Positions 1 through 8,359 of a DNA stretch of 64,000 nt are shown here, one piece after another. Under the pieces are notes generated by a model, which was not told where the DNA came from, searched no databases, and worked only from the letters and a program-made list of their open reading frames with translations. Position 1 is the stretch's first letter. Every line of letters begins with the position of its first letter. Both the position numbers and the translations under genes were made by a program. This stretch comes from Chloroflexota bacterium (GTDB taxonomy: Bacteria > Chloroflexota > Dehalococcoidia > Lucifugimonadales > Lucifugimonadaceae), in the NCBI GenBank assembly GCA_002730555.1, contig PCAM01000037.1, positions 21,630-85,629 of the forward strand. Reading direction: 5' to 3'.

Positions 1-2
1 CC

Positions 3-881
3 TTCCTGCTCTTCACCAACTTCTTCGAGCCGCACCCGCCGTACGGCGGGCCCCTTGGCGATCTGTACGACCCCGCGACGCTGCCGGTGGGGGCCGATTT
101 CATGCGCACGCCGGAGGGCCACTCGCTGTTCAATCGCTGCCGGTCGGAGTTCTACCTGGCGGGTGAGCACCGGGAGGACTCGGTCGCCGGCTGCGACCAC
201 CACGACCTCCACGGCGAACCCGGATGGCGGGCGCTGCGAGCCAACTATATGGCCAATATCACGCTGGTGGACCGGCAGATCGGTCGGATCATGGCTGCGT
301 TAGAGGATTCAGGCCACGCAGACGACACGATCGTGGTGTTCACGAGCGACCACGGCGACATGCTCGGCGATCACGGGCTGCTGGAGAAACGGGCGTTTTA
401 CGACGGGTCGGCGCGTGTGCCGCTGCTAATGCGCGTGCCGTGGTTATCGGATGGGCAGACGCTCGTGCCCGGCAGTGTGGGGCAGATCGACCTGGTGCCC
501 ATGCTGCTCGACCTGGCCGGAGAGTCGATCCCCGGCCACCTGCAAGGCGAGAGCAAAGCGGCGGTGTTGGCGGGCGACTCGACGCTGGCAGACAACGACG
601 TTTTCGTGCAGTGGAACGGCAAAGGCGACCGCGACCTCGGCACTCCGACCATCAACGAAATGATCGCCCTCCCGCGCCGCACCATCGTCAGTGGCGATCG
701 CTGGAAGCTGAACCTGTGTCACGGCGACGACGGAGAACTATTCGACCTCACCTCCGACCCACACGAACTAACAAACCTGTTTGGTGATGTGGCGCATATC
801 GAACGTGTGCGCTCGATGGCGGCGCGCCTAAGAGCATGGCAGCAAGAGACGGGCGACACGGCTCCGTTGCCAGCGGTTTAA
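3..881 (+). CDS. Sulfatase, C-terminal part (5' end outside window)
   Basis: Open from the first bases of the window with no start, so the gene begins upstream. The reading frame shows the sulfatase/alkaline-phosphatase-fold pattern: a PHPPY segment near the beginning, then TSDHGD at bases 341-358, which in this family supplies metal ligands, followed by GDHGLLEKRAFYDGSARVP, typical of arylsulfatase A-type enzymes. The N-terminal CxPSR formylglycine motif would lie before the window and cannot be checked. The enzyme would hydrolyse an organic sulfate ester; the substrate cannot be told. It ends at TAA 879-881 and overlaps the start of the cyclase gene by 46 bases. Confidence 0.9.
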   Translation, partial: FLLFTNFFEPHPPYGGPLGDLYDPATLPVGADFMRTPEGHSLFNRCRSEFYLAGEHREDSVAGCDHHDLHGEPGWRALRANYMANITLVDRQIGRIMAALEDSGHADDTIVVFTSDHGDMLGDHGLLEKRAFYDGSARVPLLMRVPWLSDGQTLVPGSVGQIDLVPMLLDLAGESIPGHLQGESKAAVLAGDSTLADNDVFVQWNGKGDRDLGTPTINEMIALPRRTIVSGDRWKLNLCHGDDGELFDLTSDPHELTNLFGDVAHIERVRSMAARLRAWQQETGDTAPLPAV

Positions 882-1429
882 GCGTCCTGTTCGCGGGCGC
901 CGTGGGGTCGACAAGCATGACAGTGGAGCTGACCCCGGAGGAGATGGCCAAGTCGCCCAACGCCGTGTTCTCCGAGTTCGATAAACTGGTCGGTAAGTAC
1001 GGGCTTGAGAAGATCCGGACCATCGGCGACAACTACATGGTGGCCTCTGCCGTTCCGTCACCGAAGGAAGACCGTGCGCACGCCCCGGCGTTGTTCGCCC
1101 TGGAGATGGTGGAGGGGTTGGAGAAAAACATCGACGCCCCGGGAAGTGAGTTGAAGTTCCGAATCGGCATGAACTCGGGGCCGGTTGTGGGCGGGGCAAT
1201 AGGCAACCAGAAGTTCCACTGCGACATCTGGGGAGACATGGTTAACGTCGCCAGCCGGATGGAATCCACCGGCCCGCCCGGGAAGATCCAGTTAGCATCC
1301 GGGGCAGACGAAATCATCGAGGACGATTCCCGGCTGACCTCACGGGCGAGATGGAGGTCAGCCGGGCAAGGGTGCCATGGAGACGTGGTTCCTGGACGGG
1401 CCTCGCTGACTCGGATCAACGGCCCGTGA
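836..1429 (+). pseudogene. Class III adenylate/guanylate cyclase domain, damaged
   Basis: A free-standing class III nucleotidyl cyclase domain of about 190 residues. Visible landmarks are VLFAGAVGST (residues 17-26), TIGDNYM with metal Asp65, RIGMNSGPVVGGAIG, and DIWGDMVNVASRM, which keeps the purine-contact Asp130 and the Asn137/Arg141 pair. The first metal Asp of the usual FADIVGST motif is Gly here. After about residue 162 the frame no longer matches the family. The expected ending TGEMEV and then GKGAMETWFLDGPR is present in the other two frames (bases about 1330-1406, TGA at 1407-1409), so two single-base losses lie close together. Either the gene is dying or these are assembly errors. 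The annotated frame runs on to 1429. Confidence 0.75.
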
Positions 1430-1450
1430 TTAAGAGCATCGGAACTATTC

Positions 1451-1456
1451 GGAGGA
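1451..1456 (+). promoter_or_regulatory. Ribosome binding site GGAGGA deciding a TTG start
   Basis: GGAGGA lies four bases before TTG 1461. No ATG or GTG is nearby in frame, so this site fixes the TTG as the start of the dehydrogenase. Confidence 0.7.
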
Positions 1457-1460
1457 ACCT

Positions 1461-2423
1461 TTGGCCAAGTACGTGATTTTGCCGCCGCTGGACGACATGC
1501 GCCGGGAGTTCGCTCGGCGCCTTGCGGACACGGTGCCGGAGCTGAACGTGGTCGCGACCGAGACAGATGAAGAGGCGGTGCAAGAGCTCAAGGATGCAGA
1601 CGGTGCTTACGGGTGGGTGCCGCCGGAAGCGCTGGCTGCCGCGACGAAGTTGAAGCTGCTGCAGAACCCGGACGCCGGCCCGTTCCACGGCTACTACTAC
1701 AGAGAACTGGTCGATAGCCCGATCGTCATCTCCAACCCGCGCGGCATCTACTTCGACCACATCAGCCACCACATCATGATGTTCATGCTGGCGCTTTCCC
1801 GCGGCTTACCGGACTGGGTCAACGCTCAGAAGCAGTCGAGATGGGACATAGACGCCCGGAAGCACAGGTACATCAATCTGCCCGATTCCACGGTGCTGAT
1901 AAACGGCGTCGGCGGCATCGGGGCCGAGACGGCGCGGCTGTGCAGCGAGTTTGGAGCGCGAGTGATCGGCATCGAGCCGCGCTCTGAGATCGACTCGCCC
2001 GCAGATCTGCACGAGCCGAATGAGCTGGACGCCCTTCTGCCGGAGGCCGACTTCGTGGTGACGACCGTGCCGCACACGCCGGACACCGAGTTCATGTGGA
2101 ACGCCGACCGCTTCAAGCTGATGAAGAACACGGCCTATTTCATCAACATCGGACGAGGCATGACGACGAAGATCGACGAACTGGCAGACGCCATCGAGGC
2201 CGGAGAGATCGCTGGCGCAGGGCTGGACGTGTTCGAGATCGAGCCGCTGCCCGCAGATCACCGTTTGTGGACGATGGACAACGTCCTGATAACGCCGCAC
2301 GTGGCCGTCTCAGATGCCGAAAACATCCCCGAGCGCCGCTTCGAGATCATCCTGGAGAACGTGAAACGAATGCTGGACGGGCGAGAGTTCATCAACATCG
2401 TGGACAAGGAAAAGTGGTACTAG
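1461..2423 (+). CDS. D-isomer-specific 2-hydroxyacid dehydrogenase
   Basis: A 320-residue NAD(P)-dependent dehydrogenase that would interconvert a 2-keto acid and a D-2-hydroxyacid. The C-terminal Rossmann domain is clear: GVGGIG at residues 149-154, the INIGRG segment with catalytic Arg232, DVFEIEP with Glu261, and TPH with catalytic His280, giving the full Arg/Glu/His triad. Length is normal for the family. The start is TTG 1461. The nearest named relatives would be glyoxylate/hydroxypyruvate reductases or phosphoglycerate dehydrogenase-like proteins; the substrate is unknown. It stands alone, downstream of the cyclase remnant. Confidence 0.92.
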   Translation: MAKYVILPPLDDMRREFARRLADTVPELNVVATETDEEAVQELKDADGAYGWVPPEALAAATKLKLLQNPDAGPFHGYYYRELVDSPIVISNPRGIYFDHISHHIMMFMLALSRGLPDWVNAQKQSRWDIDARKHRYINLPDSTVLINGVGGIGAETARLCSEFGARVIGIEPRSEIDSPADLHEPNELDALLPEADFVVTTVPHTPDTEFMWNADRFKLMKNTAYFINIGRGMTTKIDELADAIEAGEIAGAGLDVFEIEPLPADHRLWTMDNVLITPHVAVSDAENIPERRFEIILENVKRMLDGREFINIVDKEKWY

Positions 2424-2495
2424 CCCTGCCGGGCGGCAATCTGGGAGACCGCGGTGGCCTACCACGTCAACGCGTAGGGGGCAGCGGCCCGCCCT

Positions 2496-2527
2496 TGAGC
2501 GGATACTAATCCGCCCCTACGGCGCCT
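2496..2527. repeat. Intergenic palindromic repeat, module B
   Basis: GCGGATACTAATCCGC followed by CCCTACGG. The same palindrome, with small changes, occurs near 25228, 33387 and 61251, always outside genes. See the finding on mosaic repeats. Confidence 0.75.
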
Positions 2528-2574
2528 TTGCTTTCACTTAAATATGGTGGCGCTTGCCCTGCTCTCTTGTGCGA

Positions 2575-2835
2575 TCACGTCGTACGGGCGTATGGCAGTA
2601 CGCCCAACCCGATCGGCAACCAGGTGCTCGTCAGCGCGCGAAATGGGATGTCTCGCCGCGTGTTCCCGTAGACAACCAACGCGATGCCGCTGGCCAACGT
2701 GTACGCGCCAAGCTCCGCCGCAAGTAGCGCCCGCCATCCCGGAGTAAACGGTAGGAAACCCAAAAGAACGGCGGCGGTTGCCAGTTAGGCGATTCCCGCA
2801 CGGGTAATTAAGCTGGTCGGTTCGGTGAAAATCAT
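2575..2835 (-). pseudogene. Short membrane-protein remnant, possibly glycosyltransferase C-terminus
   Basis: From ATG 2835 the minus strand reads about 16 codons, meets TAA, then continues in frame for about 70 codons. The second part has two hydrophobic stretches (LATAAVLLGFLPF and YTLASGIALVV). The order of hydrophobic segments recalls the C-terminal membrane part of family 2 glycosyltransferases, but this is a weak resemblance. The last codons are formed by a copy of the intergenic palindrome at 2586-2605. It is not a working gene as it stands. Confidence 0.35.
2586..2605. repeat. Intergenic palindromic repeat, module A
   Basis: GGGCGTATGGCAGTACGCCC, an inverted repeat with one mismatch. 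Near-identical copies lie at 21183, 25123 and 42990. Confidence 0.7.
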
Positions 2836-2950
2836 TGGTAGAGGGCAATCGATCTGAGTTCGTGTGACTGTCCGCCCATTCGATGCGAGACGACGACCCA
2901 CGGGCGCACGCCGCCGCGAAGCACGACTCACCGACCCCGATCGCGGCCTC

Positions 2951-3409
2951 CTACGCCTCCGGCACATCCTCCAGCAGTCGCCTCGCCCCGGGGCCGCGCG
3001 CCGCCAGAACGTCATCGGAGTTAAAGAGACCGCACGACTCCAGAGAAAGGTAGCCGCACCCCACTCAGCCGTTCAGGTTGTCCCACAACCGCTCAAGCTC
3101 GGCGATACGGTCGTCGAGCATCAACCTCCACGAGCCTGAGTGCTGCTCCCAGTCGTTGCGCCCCGGCGTACGGGCCTCAGGGAGATCGTCCAGGGCTGAC
3201 CTGATCTTCCAGAGCGACAGACCGATTACACGTGCAGCGCGAATGAAAGCCACACGCCGCAGCGTTTCACGTGCGTAACGCCGCTGATTGCCCTAGGTGC
3301 GCCAGGAATGGATCAGCCCTTCCGACTCGTAGTAGCGGAGCGCCGATGTCGCAACTCCGCCGCGCGTCGTTAGCTCGCCGACAGGCAGAAAGTTGGCTGG
3401 AGCAACCAT
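2951..3409 (-). pseudogene. soxR: SoxR-type MerR regulator with two in-frame stops
   Basis: The minus-strand frame from ATG 3409 to TAG 2951 encodes a full-length (152-codon) SoxR homolog: a MerR DNA-binding part (SALRYYESEGLI), then GNQRRYARETLRRVAFIRAA, GLSLWKIRSALDDLP and DDRIAELERL. The C-terminal cluster region reads stop-V-G-C-G-Y-L-S-L-E-S-C against the family's CxxCxCx5C. TAG replaces codon 39 (3293-3295), TGA replaces the first cluster Cys (codon 115, 3065-3067), and the third Cys is Tyr. There are no frameshifts. The [2Fe-2S] site could not form, so the redox sensor is dead or has lost its function, although the operator upstream is intact. Confidence 0.85.
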
Positions 3410-3432
3410 CTGGATACTCTCTAATTCAAAGA

Positions 3433-3463
3433 TTGACTTAAAGTGCACTTTAAGTCATATGTT
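3433..3463 (+). promoter_or_regulatory. MerR-type operator/promoter with 24-bp perfect palindrome
   Basis: Bases 3434-3457 form a perfect 24-bp palindrome with half-site TGACTTAAAGTG. It sits between TTGACT (3433-3438) and TATGTT (3458-3463) with a 19-bp spacer. The long spacer with the dyad inside it is characteristic of promoters controlled by MerR-family proteins. It lies between the broken soxR (minus) and the transketolase genes (plus), so it probably controls the transketolase pair, soxR, or both. Confidence 0.75.
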
Positions 3464-3527
3464 CGTTCACATCGGACTCGCCTGATTCCGCGCCCATTCG
3501 TATCAAGGCAGGTGTAGATTGGCCTGC

Positions 3528-4232
3528 ATGACCAACGCAACTTCCTCCCGGGACTCCGGTCTTGGGTATTCCGACCTGCCCCGGCTCATGACGCTGATGA
3601 CCGGCGACGAAAAGCACTCCTTCAGCGCCACCTCGACGCTCGACGTGCTGTGGGTGCTCTACAGTCAGGTCCTCAACATCGATCCCAACAACCCCGAGGA
3701 TCCGGCCCGTGACCGCTTCCTGCTGTCAAAGGGCCACGGCCCAATGGCCTACTACGCCGTTTTGGCGGCGAAGGGCTTCATCCCCGTGGAGGCGCTGCCG
3801 ACCTTTGCGCAGTACGACTCGATTCTCGGCAAGCACCCGGACTCCCTGCTCATCCCGGGCGTGGAGATCGGGTCCGGCTCGCTCGGGCACGGACTGCCGA
3901 TAGCGACCGGTATGGCGAACGGCCTTAAAGCGAGAGGGTCTGAATCGCAGGTCTTCTGCATGGTGGGCGACGCCGAATCCAACGAGGGCAGCGGGCACGA
4001 GGCGATAGCGATGGCCGGGCGGCTCAAGCTGAGCAACCTGACGGCCATAGTGATCGACAACAGATCCGACGCCACCGGTTGGCCGGGCGGCATCGCCTCT
4101 CGATTCGCCGTCGAAGGCTGGTCGACGGCCGACGTAGACGGACGAGACCATGGCGCGATTCAAGAGGCGCTTGTGATCCCACACAGTGACCAGCCACACG
4201 TCGTCGTGGCGCTGGTCGAGCCGAAAGCCTGA
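3528..4232 (+). CDS. Transketolase, N-terminal subunit
   Basis: Thiamine-diphosphate-binding half of a split transketolase (about 234 residues). Landmarks are LSKGHGPMAYYAVLA, GSLGHGLPIATGMA and the ThDP motif GDAESNEGSGHEAIAMA followed by NLTAIVIDN. ATG 3528 and TTG 3519 are both possible starts; AAGGCAGG lies 7-15 bases upstream of them. The next gene starts three bases after this one ends, so the two halves are translated together and would form one enzyme that moves two-carbon units between sugars or related substrates. The operator at 3433-3463 lies just upstream. Confidence 0.92.
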   Translation: MTNATSSRDSGLGYSDLPRLMTLMTGDEKHSFSATSTLDVLWVLYSQVLNIDPNNPEDPARDRFLLSKGHGPMAYYAVLAAKGFIPVEALPTFAQYDSILGKHPDSLLIPGVEIGSGSLGHGLPIATGMANGLKARGSESQVFCMVGDAESNEGSGHEAIAMAGRLKLSNLTAIVIDNRSDATGWPGGIASRFAVEGWSTADVDGRDHGAIQEALVIPHSDQPHVVVALVEPKA

Positions 4233-4235
4233 TAC

Positions 4236-5150
4236 ATGCCAACCATGCGAGAGCGCTTCACCGCCGTCACATCCGAGCTGCTGGATAGCGACCCCAATGT
4301 GGCGCTGATCCTTGCCGCCATCGGCGTCGCCCAGTTCAAAGACACCGGAGTCGTTGACAGGCACCCGAATCGGGTGATCAACGTCGGAATCCGGGAACAG
4401 CTTCAAATGGGTTTCGCCGCCGGGATGGCCAAGGAAGGATTCCGGCCGATAGCCCACTCCTACGCACCCTTCCTGGTGGAGCGGCCGTGGGAACAGATCC
4501 GGCTCGATTTCGGGCACCAGGGCGTCTCCGGGATTCTGGTGTCGATCGGCGCGACATATGACGAGGCAGACTGGGGCCGCACTCACCAGGCGCCGGAAGA
4601 CGTGCAACTGCTCGCGATGCTCCCAGACTGGCGCATCCACGTCCCGGGGCACCCGGACGAGGTAGAAGCACAGCTCCGGGCCGGGGTGGCGGACGACACC
4701 AACGTCTACATCCGGCTGTCGACTCAGACCAACGATCGCGCATACCTGGCGGGCGGTCCCGGATTCTCGACGATCAGGACCGGCTCCGGCGACGCCCCCA
4801 CGGTTGTTGCAGTAGGGCCGATGCTGGACGTAGTTGCCAATGCGACAGCCGATCTCGATCTCACGTTGCTCTACGCAAACACCATCCGACCCTTTGACGG
4901 CGAGCTCTTGTGCTCTGTGTTGCAGGCGCCGGAGGTCGTGCTGGTCGAGCCGTACCTTGAGGGCACATCCACGGCCGAGGTTTCGGGGCTATTGCAAGCC
5001 ACACCGCACCGCGTCCTCTCGCTGGGTACCTCCCAGCAAGAGAACCGGCACTACGGTACCGCCGCCGAGCACTTCGCAGCGCATGGCCTGGATGAGGCGG
5101 GCATCCGAAGCAGCATTACGGAGTTCCTGGCCCAGCGCGTCCCGGCGTAA
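4236..5150 (+). CDS. Transketolase, C-terminal subunit
   Basis: 304-residue partner of the preceding gene, with the pyrimidine-binding and C-terminal domains: NVGIREQLQMGFAAGMAKEG, then RPIAHSYAPFLVERPWEQIR, and later VVAVGPM and the transketolase C-terminal fold. The Glu of REQ is the conserved residue that activates thiamine diphosphate. The pair resembles the split transketolase of many bacteria and archaea; a different 2-keto donor is also possible. A strong hairpin follows at 5172. Confidence 0.92.
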   Translation: MPTMRERFTAVTSELLDSDPNVALILAAIGVAQFKDTGVVDRHPNRVINVGIREQLQMGFAAGMAKEGFRPIAHSYAPFLVERPWEQIRLDFGHQGVSGILVSIGATYDEADWGRTHQAPEDVQLLAMLPDWRIHVPGHPDEVEAQLRAGVADDTNVYIRLSTQTNDRAYLAGGPGFSTIRTGSGDAPTVVAVGPMLDVVANATADLDLTLLYANTIRPFDGELLCSVLQAPEVVLVEPYLEGTSTAEVSGLLQATPHRVLSLGTSQQENRHYGTAAEHFAAHGLDEAGIRSSITEFLAQRVPA

Positions 5151-5171
5151 CCAGGAAATCGATTGTTGATG

Positions 5172-5201
5172 AAAGGGCGTGGCGATGGTCACGCCCTTTT
5201 T
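5172..5201. terminator. Rho-independent terminator between convergent genes
   Basis: AAAGGGCGTG (5172-5181) pairs with CACGCCCTTT (5190-5199) over an 8-base loop, with further T residues. It ends the plus-strand transketolase operon. The stop codon of the minus-strand MFS gene lies inside the structure. Confidence 0.8.
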
Positions 5202-6706
5202 GCCCCCCCCGCCGACCGGGCATCCTCAGGCTCTGATCGCCCACTCGGCTTCGTGAAGAACGCCAGTAAAAGTCCGAGCGACGAGAACACCGTGACCAGC
5301 ACGTAAGCCGCCTGCCACCCCTCCACGAACGCATCACCCGCGCCCGGCGTGTCGACGATCTCGTCCAGTGCGATGTCGAATCCGCGCGAAGCCATCACGC
5401 CCACCACTATGGCGGAAGCGATCGCCTGTCCGGTCACGTTGCCGAAGTTCCGGGCCAGGTTGGTGAGGGCGCCGACCACTCCGAATCTTGATGGGAGTAC
5501 GGATCCCATAATCGTGCTGCTGTTCGGCACGTTCCAGAGCCCCATGGCGAGGCCATTGACGAAGACGACGATCATCACCAGCCACATCTCCGTCTCGCCG
5601 TCCACGAAAGCAAACGCTATCGCCGTGGCGATGAGGATCACAAACCCGAGCATCAGAAACGGCCGTTCGCTGTATCGGTCGGACAATCGGCCGCTGGTCT
5701 GGGCCGCCATGCCCATTCCCAGTGATGTGAGGAACAGAATCGACCCGGCGGCGCCCTCGCCAAGGCCGCGGAAACTTATGAGGAAAATCGGCAGCAGGAA
5801 CCGGGTCGCGGTCGTGCCCATGAACCCGAGGACCCGCGTGGCAATCCCCATGGCGAACATGAAATTGCCGAACATCCGGAGCTCAAGCATCGGCGCGCTC
5901 GAACGCAGCTCCCATGTGACGAACCCGGCCATCAATATGATCACTCCGGCGATGCCGCCAAGGATTGCCGGGGAGAACCAGCTCACGCCGAGCGGGTTGT
6001 TGATCGTTATCACCAGTAGCGTGATCGCCGCCGCCGAGAGGAAGGCGCCTATCCAGTCAAACGGCGCCCGGGCCGTGTCGCGCCCGCGGCTCACCTTTTC
6101 CTCGTCCAGGATGAAATACCCGGCGACGAACGCGATGAAGATCGGCGCCAGGAGGAGCAGGAACATCGCCTCCCACGGAAGCCACTGTAGGATCAGCCCG
6201 GCCACGATAGGCCCGAGAGTGCCGCCAACGGCCACCGCCGTGGTCTGGCTGCCGATCGCTTTGCCGCGCTCACCGTCCGGGAATACGGAAATAACCATCG
6301 CCATACCCACTGACTGGCCCATCGAGTTACCGGCGGCCATGACGATACGCGCCACGATCAGGAACCCGAACGTGGGCGCGAAAGCGGTGAAGGCTGCGCC
6401 AGTGGCGAACAACACCAGCCCGAGCAGATGGACCTTCCTCCGCCCGATGATGTCGGCCAACCGACCCATCGGCATCATGAGCGCGCTGATGGTCAGCGCC
6501 TGGGCTATCACGACCCAGGTGACGTCTCGGAGCGTAACGCCGTAGTCCTCGGCAATGGCGGACAGGGCGACAAACGTCATCTGTTGCGCCATCACCATCG
6601 TGGTGAACGCAATGGCGATGGCCCAGAACGCCTTCCATTTGTAGGCGGGGTCGGGCCGCCGCCCGGGGCTCATCGCTGGAGGGTCATCCGCCTGAAACGT
6701 GCTCAA
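5189..6706 (-). CDS. MFS transporter, DHA2 (EmrB/QacA) type
   Basis: About 505 residues, the size of 14-helix drug:proton antiporters. The A-motif GRLADIIGRRKVHLLG follows the second hydrophobic segment. Hydrophobic helices run through the whole chain and the C-terminus is a short polar tail. The likely role is efflux of a small, possibly toxic, organic compound across the cytoplasmic membrane. The frame opens with TTG 6706; ATG 6673 is the alternative, and neither has a good ribosome binding site. Confidence 0.9.
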   Translation of the reverse strand: MSTFQADDPPAMSPGRRPDPAYKWKAFWAIAIAFTTMVMAQQMTFVALSAIAEDYGVTLRDVTWVVIAQALTISALMMPMGRLADIIGRRKVHLLGLVLFATGAAFTAFAPTFGFLIVARIVMAAGNSMGQSVGMAMVISVFPDGERGKAIGSQTTAVAVGGTLGPIVAGLILQWLPWEAMFLLLLAPIFIAFVAGYFILDEEKVSRGRDTARAPFDWIGAFLSAAAITLLVITINNPLGVSWFSPAILGGIAGVIILMAGFVTWELRSSAPMLELRMFGNFMFAMGIATRVLGFMGTTATRFLLPIFLISFRGLGEGAAGSILFLTSLGMGMAAQTSGRLSDRYSERPFLMLGFVILIATAIAFAFVDGETEMWLVMIVVFVNGLAMGLWNVPNSSTIMGSVLPSRFGVVGALTNLARNFGNVTGQAIASAIVVGVMASRGFDIALDEIVDTPGAGDAFVEGWQAAYVLVTVFSSLGLLLAFFTKPSGRSEPEDARSAGGAKRA

Positions 6707-6808
6707 TGGCGGCAGGTGACGGTGTAAGCGGGATTAAAAGCGGGCACGCAGGCGATACTACTTCAGAAACTGGCCGATGGCCGAATCCTGACAACTCCGT
6801 GAACCGCG

Positions 6809-8149
6809 TCAGCCCAGGTTCCTGAGCTTCGTGAACCTGATTGCGAAGATGCTCGCCGTGATGAGCAGCACGATTCCCAGGCCGAATATCGCCACCTCTG
6901 CGCCAAATAGCTCCATGGCGGTCGCCACCGACAGGATGCCGAATGGCATGAAGCCGAAGATCATCTCAAAGATACTGGCGACCCGGGCGCGGTGTCCGTC
7001 GTCGGACAGCTCCATCGCAAGTGCCTGCCCGAGCGCAAACCGGCCGGCCTCGCCCATGCCGATGAACAGCATCAGGAATAACCCTACCCAGTAGGACGGC
7101 AACCCGGCCACGGACGCCATCGCGATAGCCGAGACGAACGCCGAGCCCATCAACACCAAGCCCCGGCGCTGCCCCTTCCTCAGCGACGCCATGCCAAGCG
7201 CCCCCAGCAGCGATCCGATGCCCGTCATCGCGGTCAACGCGCCGACCTGAAACGGAGTGGCCCCGTACACGTCCTTGGCGAAGGCAGGAAGCAGCATTCG
7301 AAACGGCATCGTCAGGAGCATGACGACCGCTGCAAACAACAGGACCGACAGTAATTCCCTGTATTTGCGCACGTACGAAAAACCTTCGATAACGTTCGCC
7401 GCTACTGAGCGTCGGGGCGCGTCGGGATCGGGCTCGAAACGTGGCAACTGGGTCATGAACAGGATGGCGACAACGTTCAATCCCGCGACCACAAGGTAGA
7501 CGCCCTCCGGCCCGATGAAACCGTAAAGCACACCCCCGATCGCCGGCGCCACCATCGTCGTGAGACTCATCGCAGCGGAGTTGAGCGACACGGCATTGGA
7601 CATCAACTCTTTGCCAACGGTTTTCTGGATCATCAACTGCCGCGCTGGCATCATGAACGCAAAGTAGAGGCCCTGAATCATTGAGGCCAGCAGCAGGTAC
7701 TGCCAGGTCAGGACGTCGGTGAAGATCATGACCGATACACTCACGGCGATGATCACCTGCCACAACTGGAGTATCTGGATCAGCGTTCGCCGCTCCACCC
7801 GCTCGGCTACCGTACCGCCGACAAGCGACCCGAACAGCGACGCCGGCGCGAATCCGACCGCGATCAATCCGGTGATCGTGAACGAATTCGTGATGTCGTA
7901 CGCCAGGATGCCGCGCGCAAGGAACTGCATCTGCGTTCCGCTCATGCCCGTCATCACGCCGAGCCACAGGAATCGATAGTGACGGTTCCCGAGCGACTCG
8001 AATGCACGGCCGAAGAACCCGATGCTGCGGGTTGCGACAGGCGCGGCCATCAGGTGGTCCGGGACGGTCGAATCGGCAAATGAACTACTGGCTACTACAT
8101 CGTCAGGCGGGGATGTGTCGTCGGGACGCAGCGGCCCTGTGGTTGCCAT
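6809..8149 (-). CDS. MFS transporter (EntS/MFS_3-like)
   Basis: A 12-helix major-facilitator protein of about 446 residues from ATG 8149; the frame is open to 8260, but the extra N-terminus is not membrane-like. Visible landmarks are RHYRFLWLGVMTGMSGTQMQ at the first helix, GGTVAERVERRTLIQ in the A-motif position, and GEAGRFALGQALAMEL in the second half. The layout matches EntS-like exporters. The substrate is unknown. Similar proteins lie at 9825 and 57907. Confidence 0.88.
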   Translation of the reverse strand: MATTGPLRPDDTSPPDDVVASSSFADSTVPDHLMAAPVATRSIGFFGRAFESLGNRHYRFLWLGVMTGMSGTQMQFLARGILAYDITNSFTITGLIAVGFAPASLFGSLVGGTVAERVERRTLIQILQLWQVIIAVSVSVMIFTDVLTWQYLLLASMIQGLYFAFMMPARQLMIQKTVGKELMSNAVSLNSAAMSLTTMVAPAIGGVLYGFIGPEGVYLVVAGLNVVAILFMTQLPRFEPDPDAPRRSVAANVIEGFSYVRKYRELLSVLLFAAVVMLLTMPFRMLLPAFAKDVYGATPFQVGALTAMTGIGSLLGALGMASLRKGQRRGLVLMGSAFVSAIAMASVAGLPSYWVGLFLMLFIGMGEAGRFALGQALAMELSDDGHRARVASIFEMIFGFMPFGILSVATAMELFGAEVAIFGLGIVLLITASIFAIRFTKLRNLG

Positions 8150-8359
8150 GAATCCTAGGTTATCCCGGGTGGTCCCCGGGCTTCGATTCGAATCGAAACG
8201 CGGTACGGATGGGAATCGCAATAAATGCCAGCCAACGCCCCTATATGCGCCGGGCAGCATCCGGTGCGCGCGATGATATCGGCGCGGCTCCGGCTGGCAA
8301 GGGGATAGCGATATCGGTCCCGGCGATCATGGCGGTTCCCTGGGCCCGATGGCTATCTA

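Noticed and set aside
3065..3067. UGA in soxR as selenocysteine (U-V-G-C)
   Set aside because: An upstream TAG at codon 39 and loss of the third cluster Cys make the gene a pseudogene; a Sec reading needs all of these to be functional.
5349..6545. Long plus-strand frame of 398 codons
   Set aside because: It is antisense to the MFS gene at 5189-6706; composition (Ser, Pro, Ile, Arg) fits a shadow frame.
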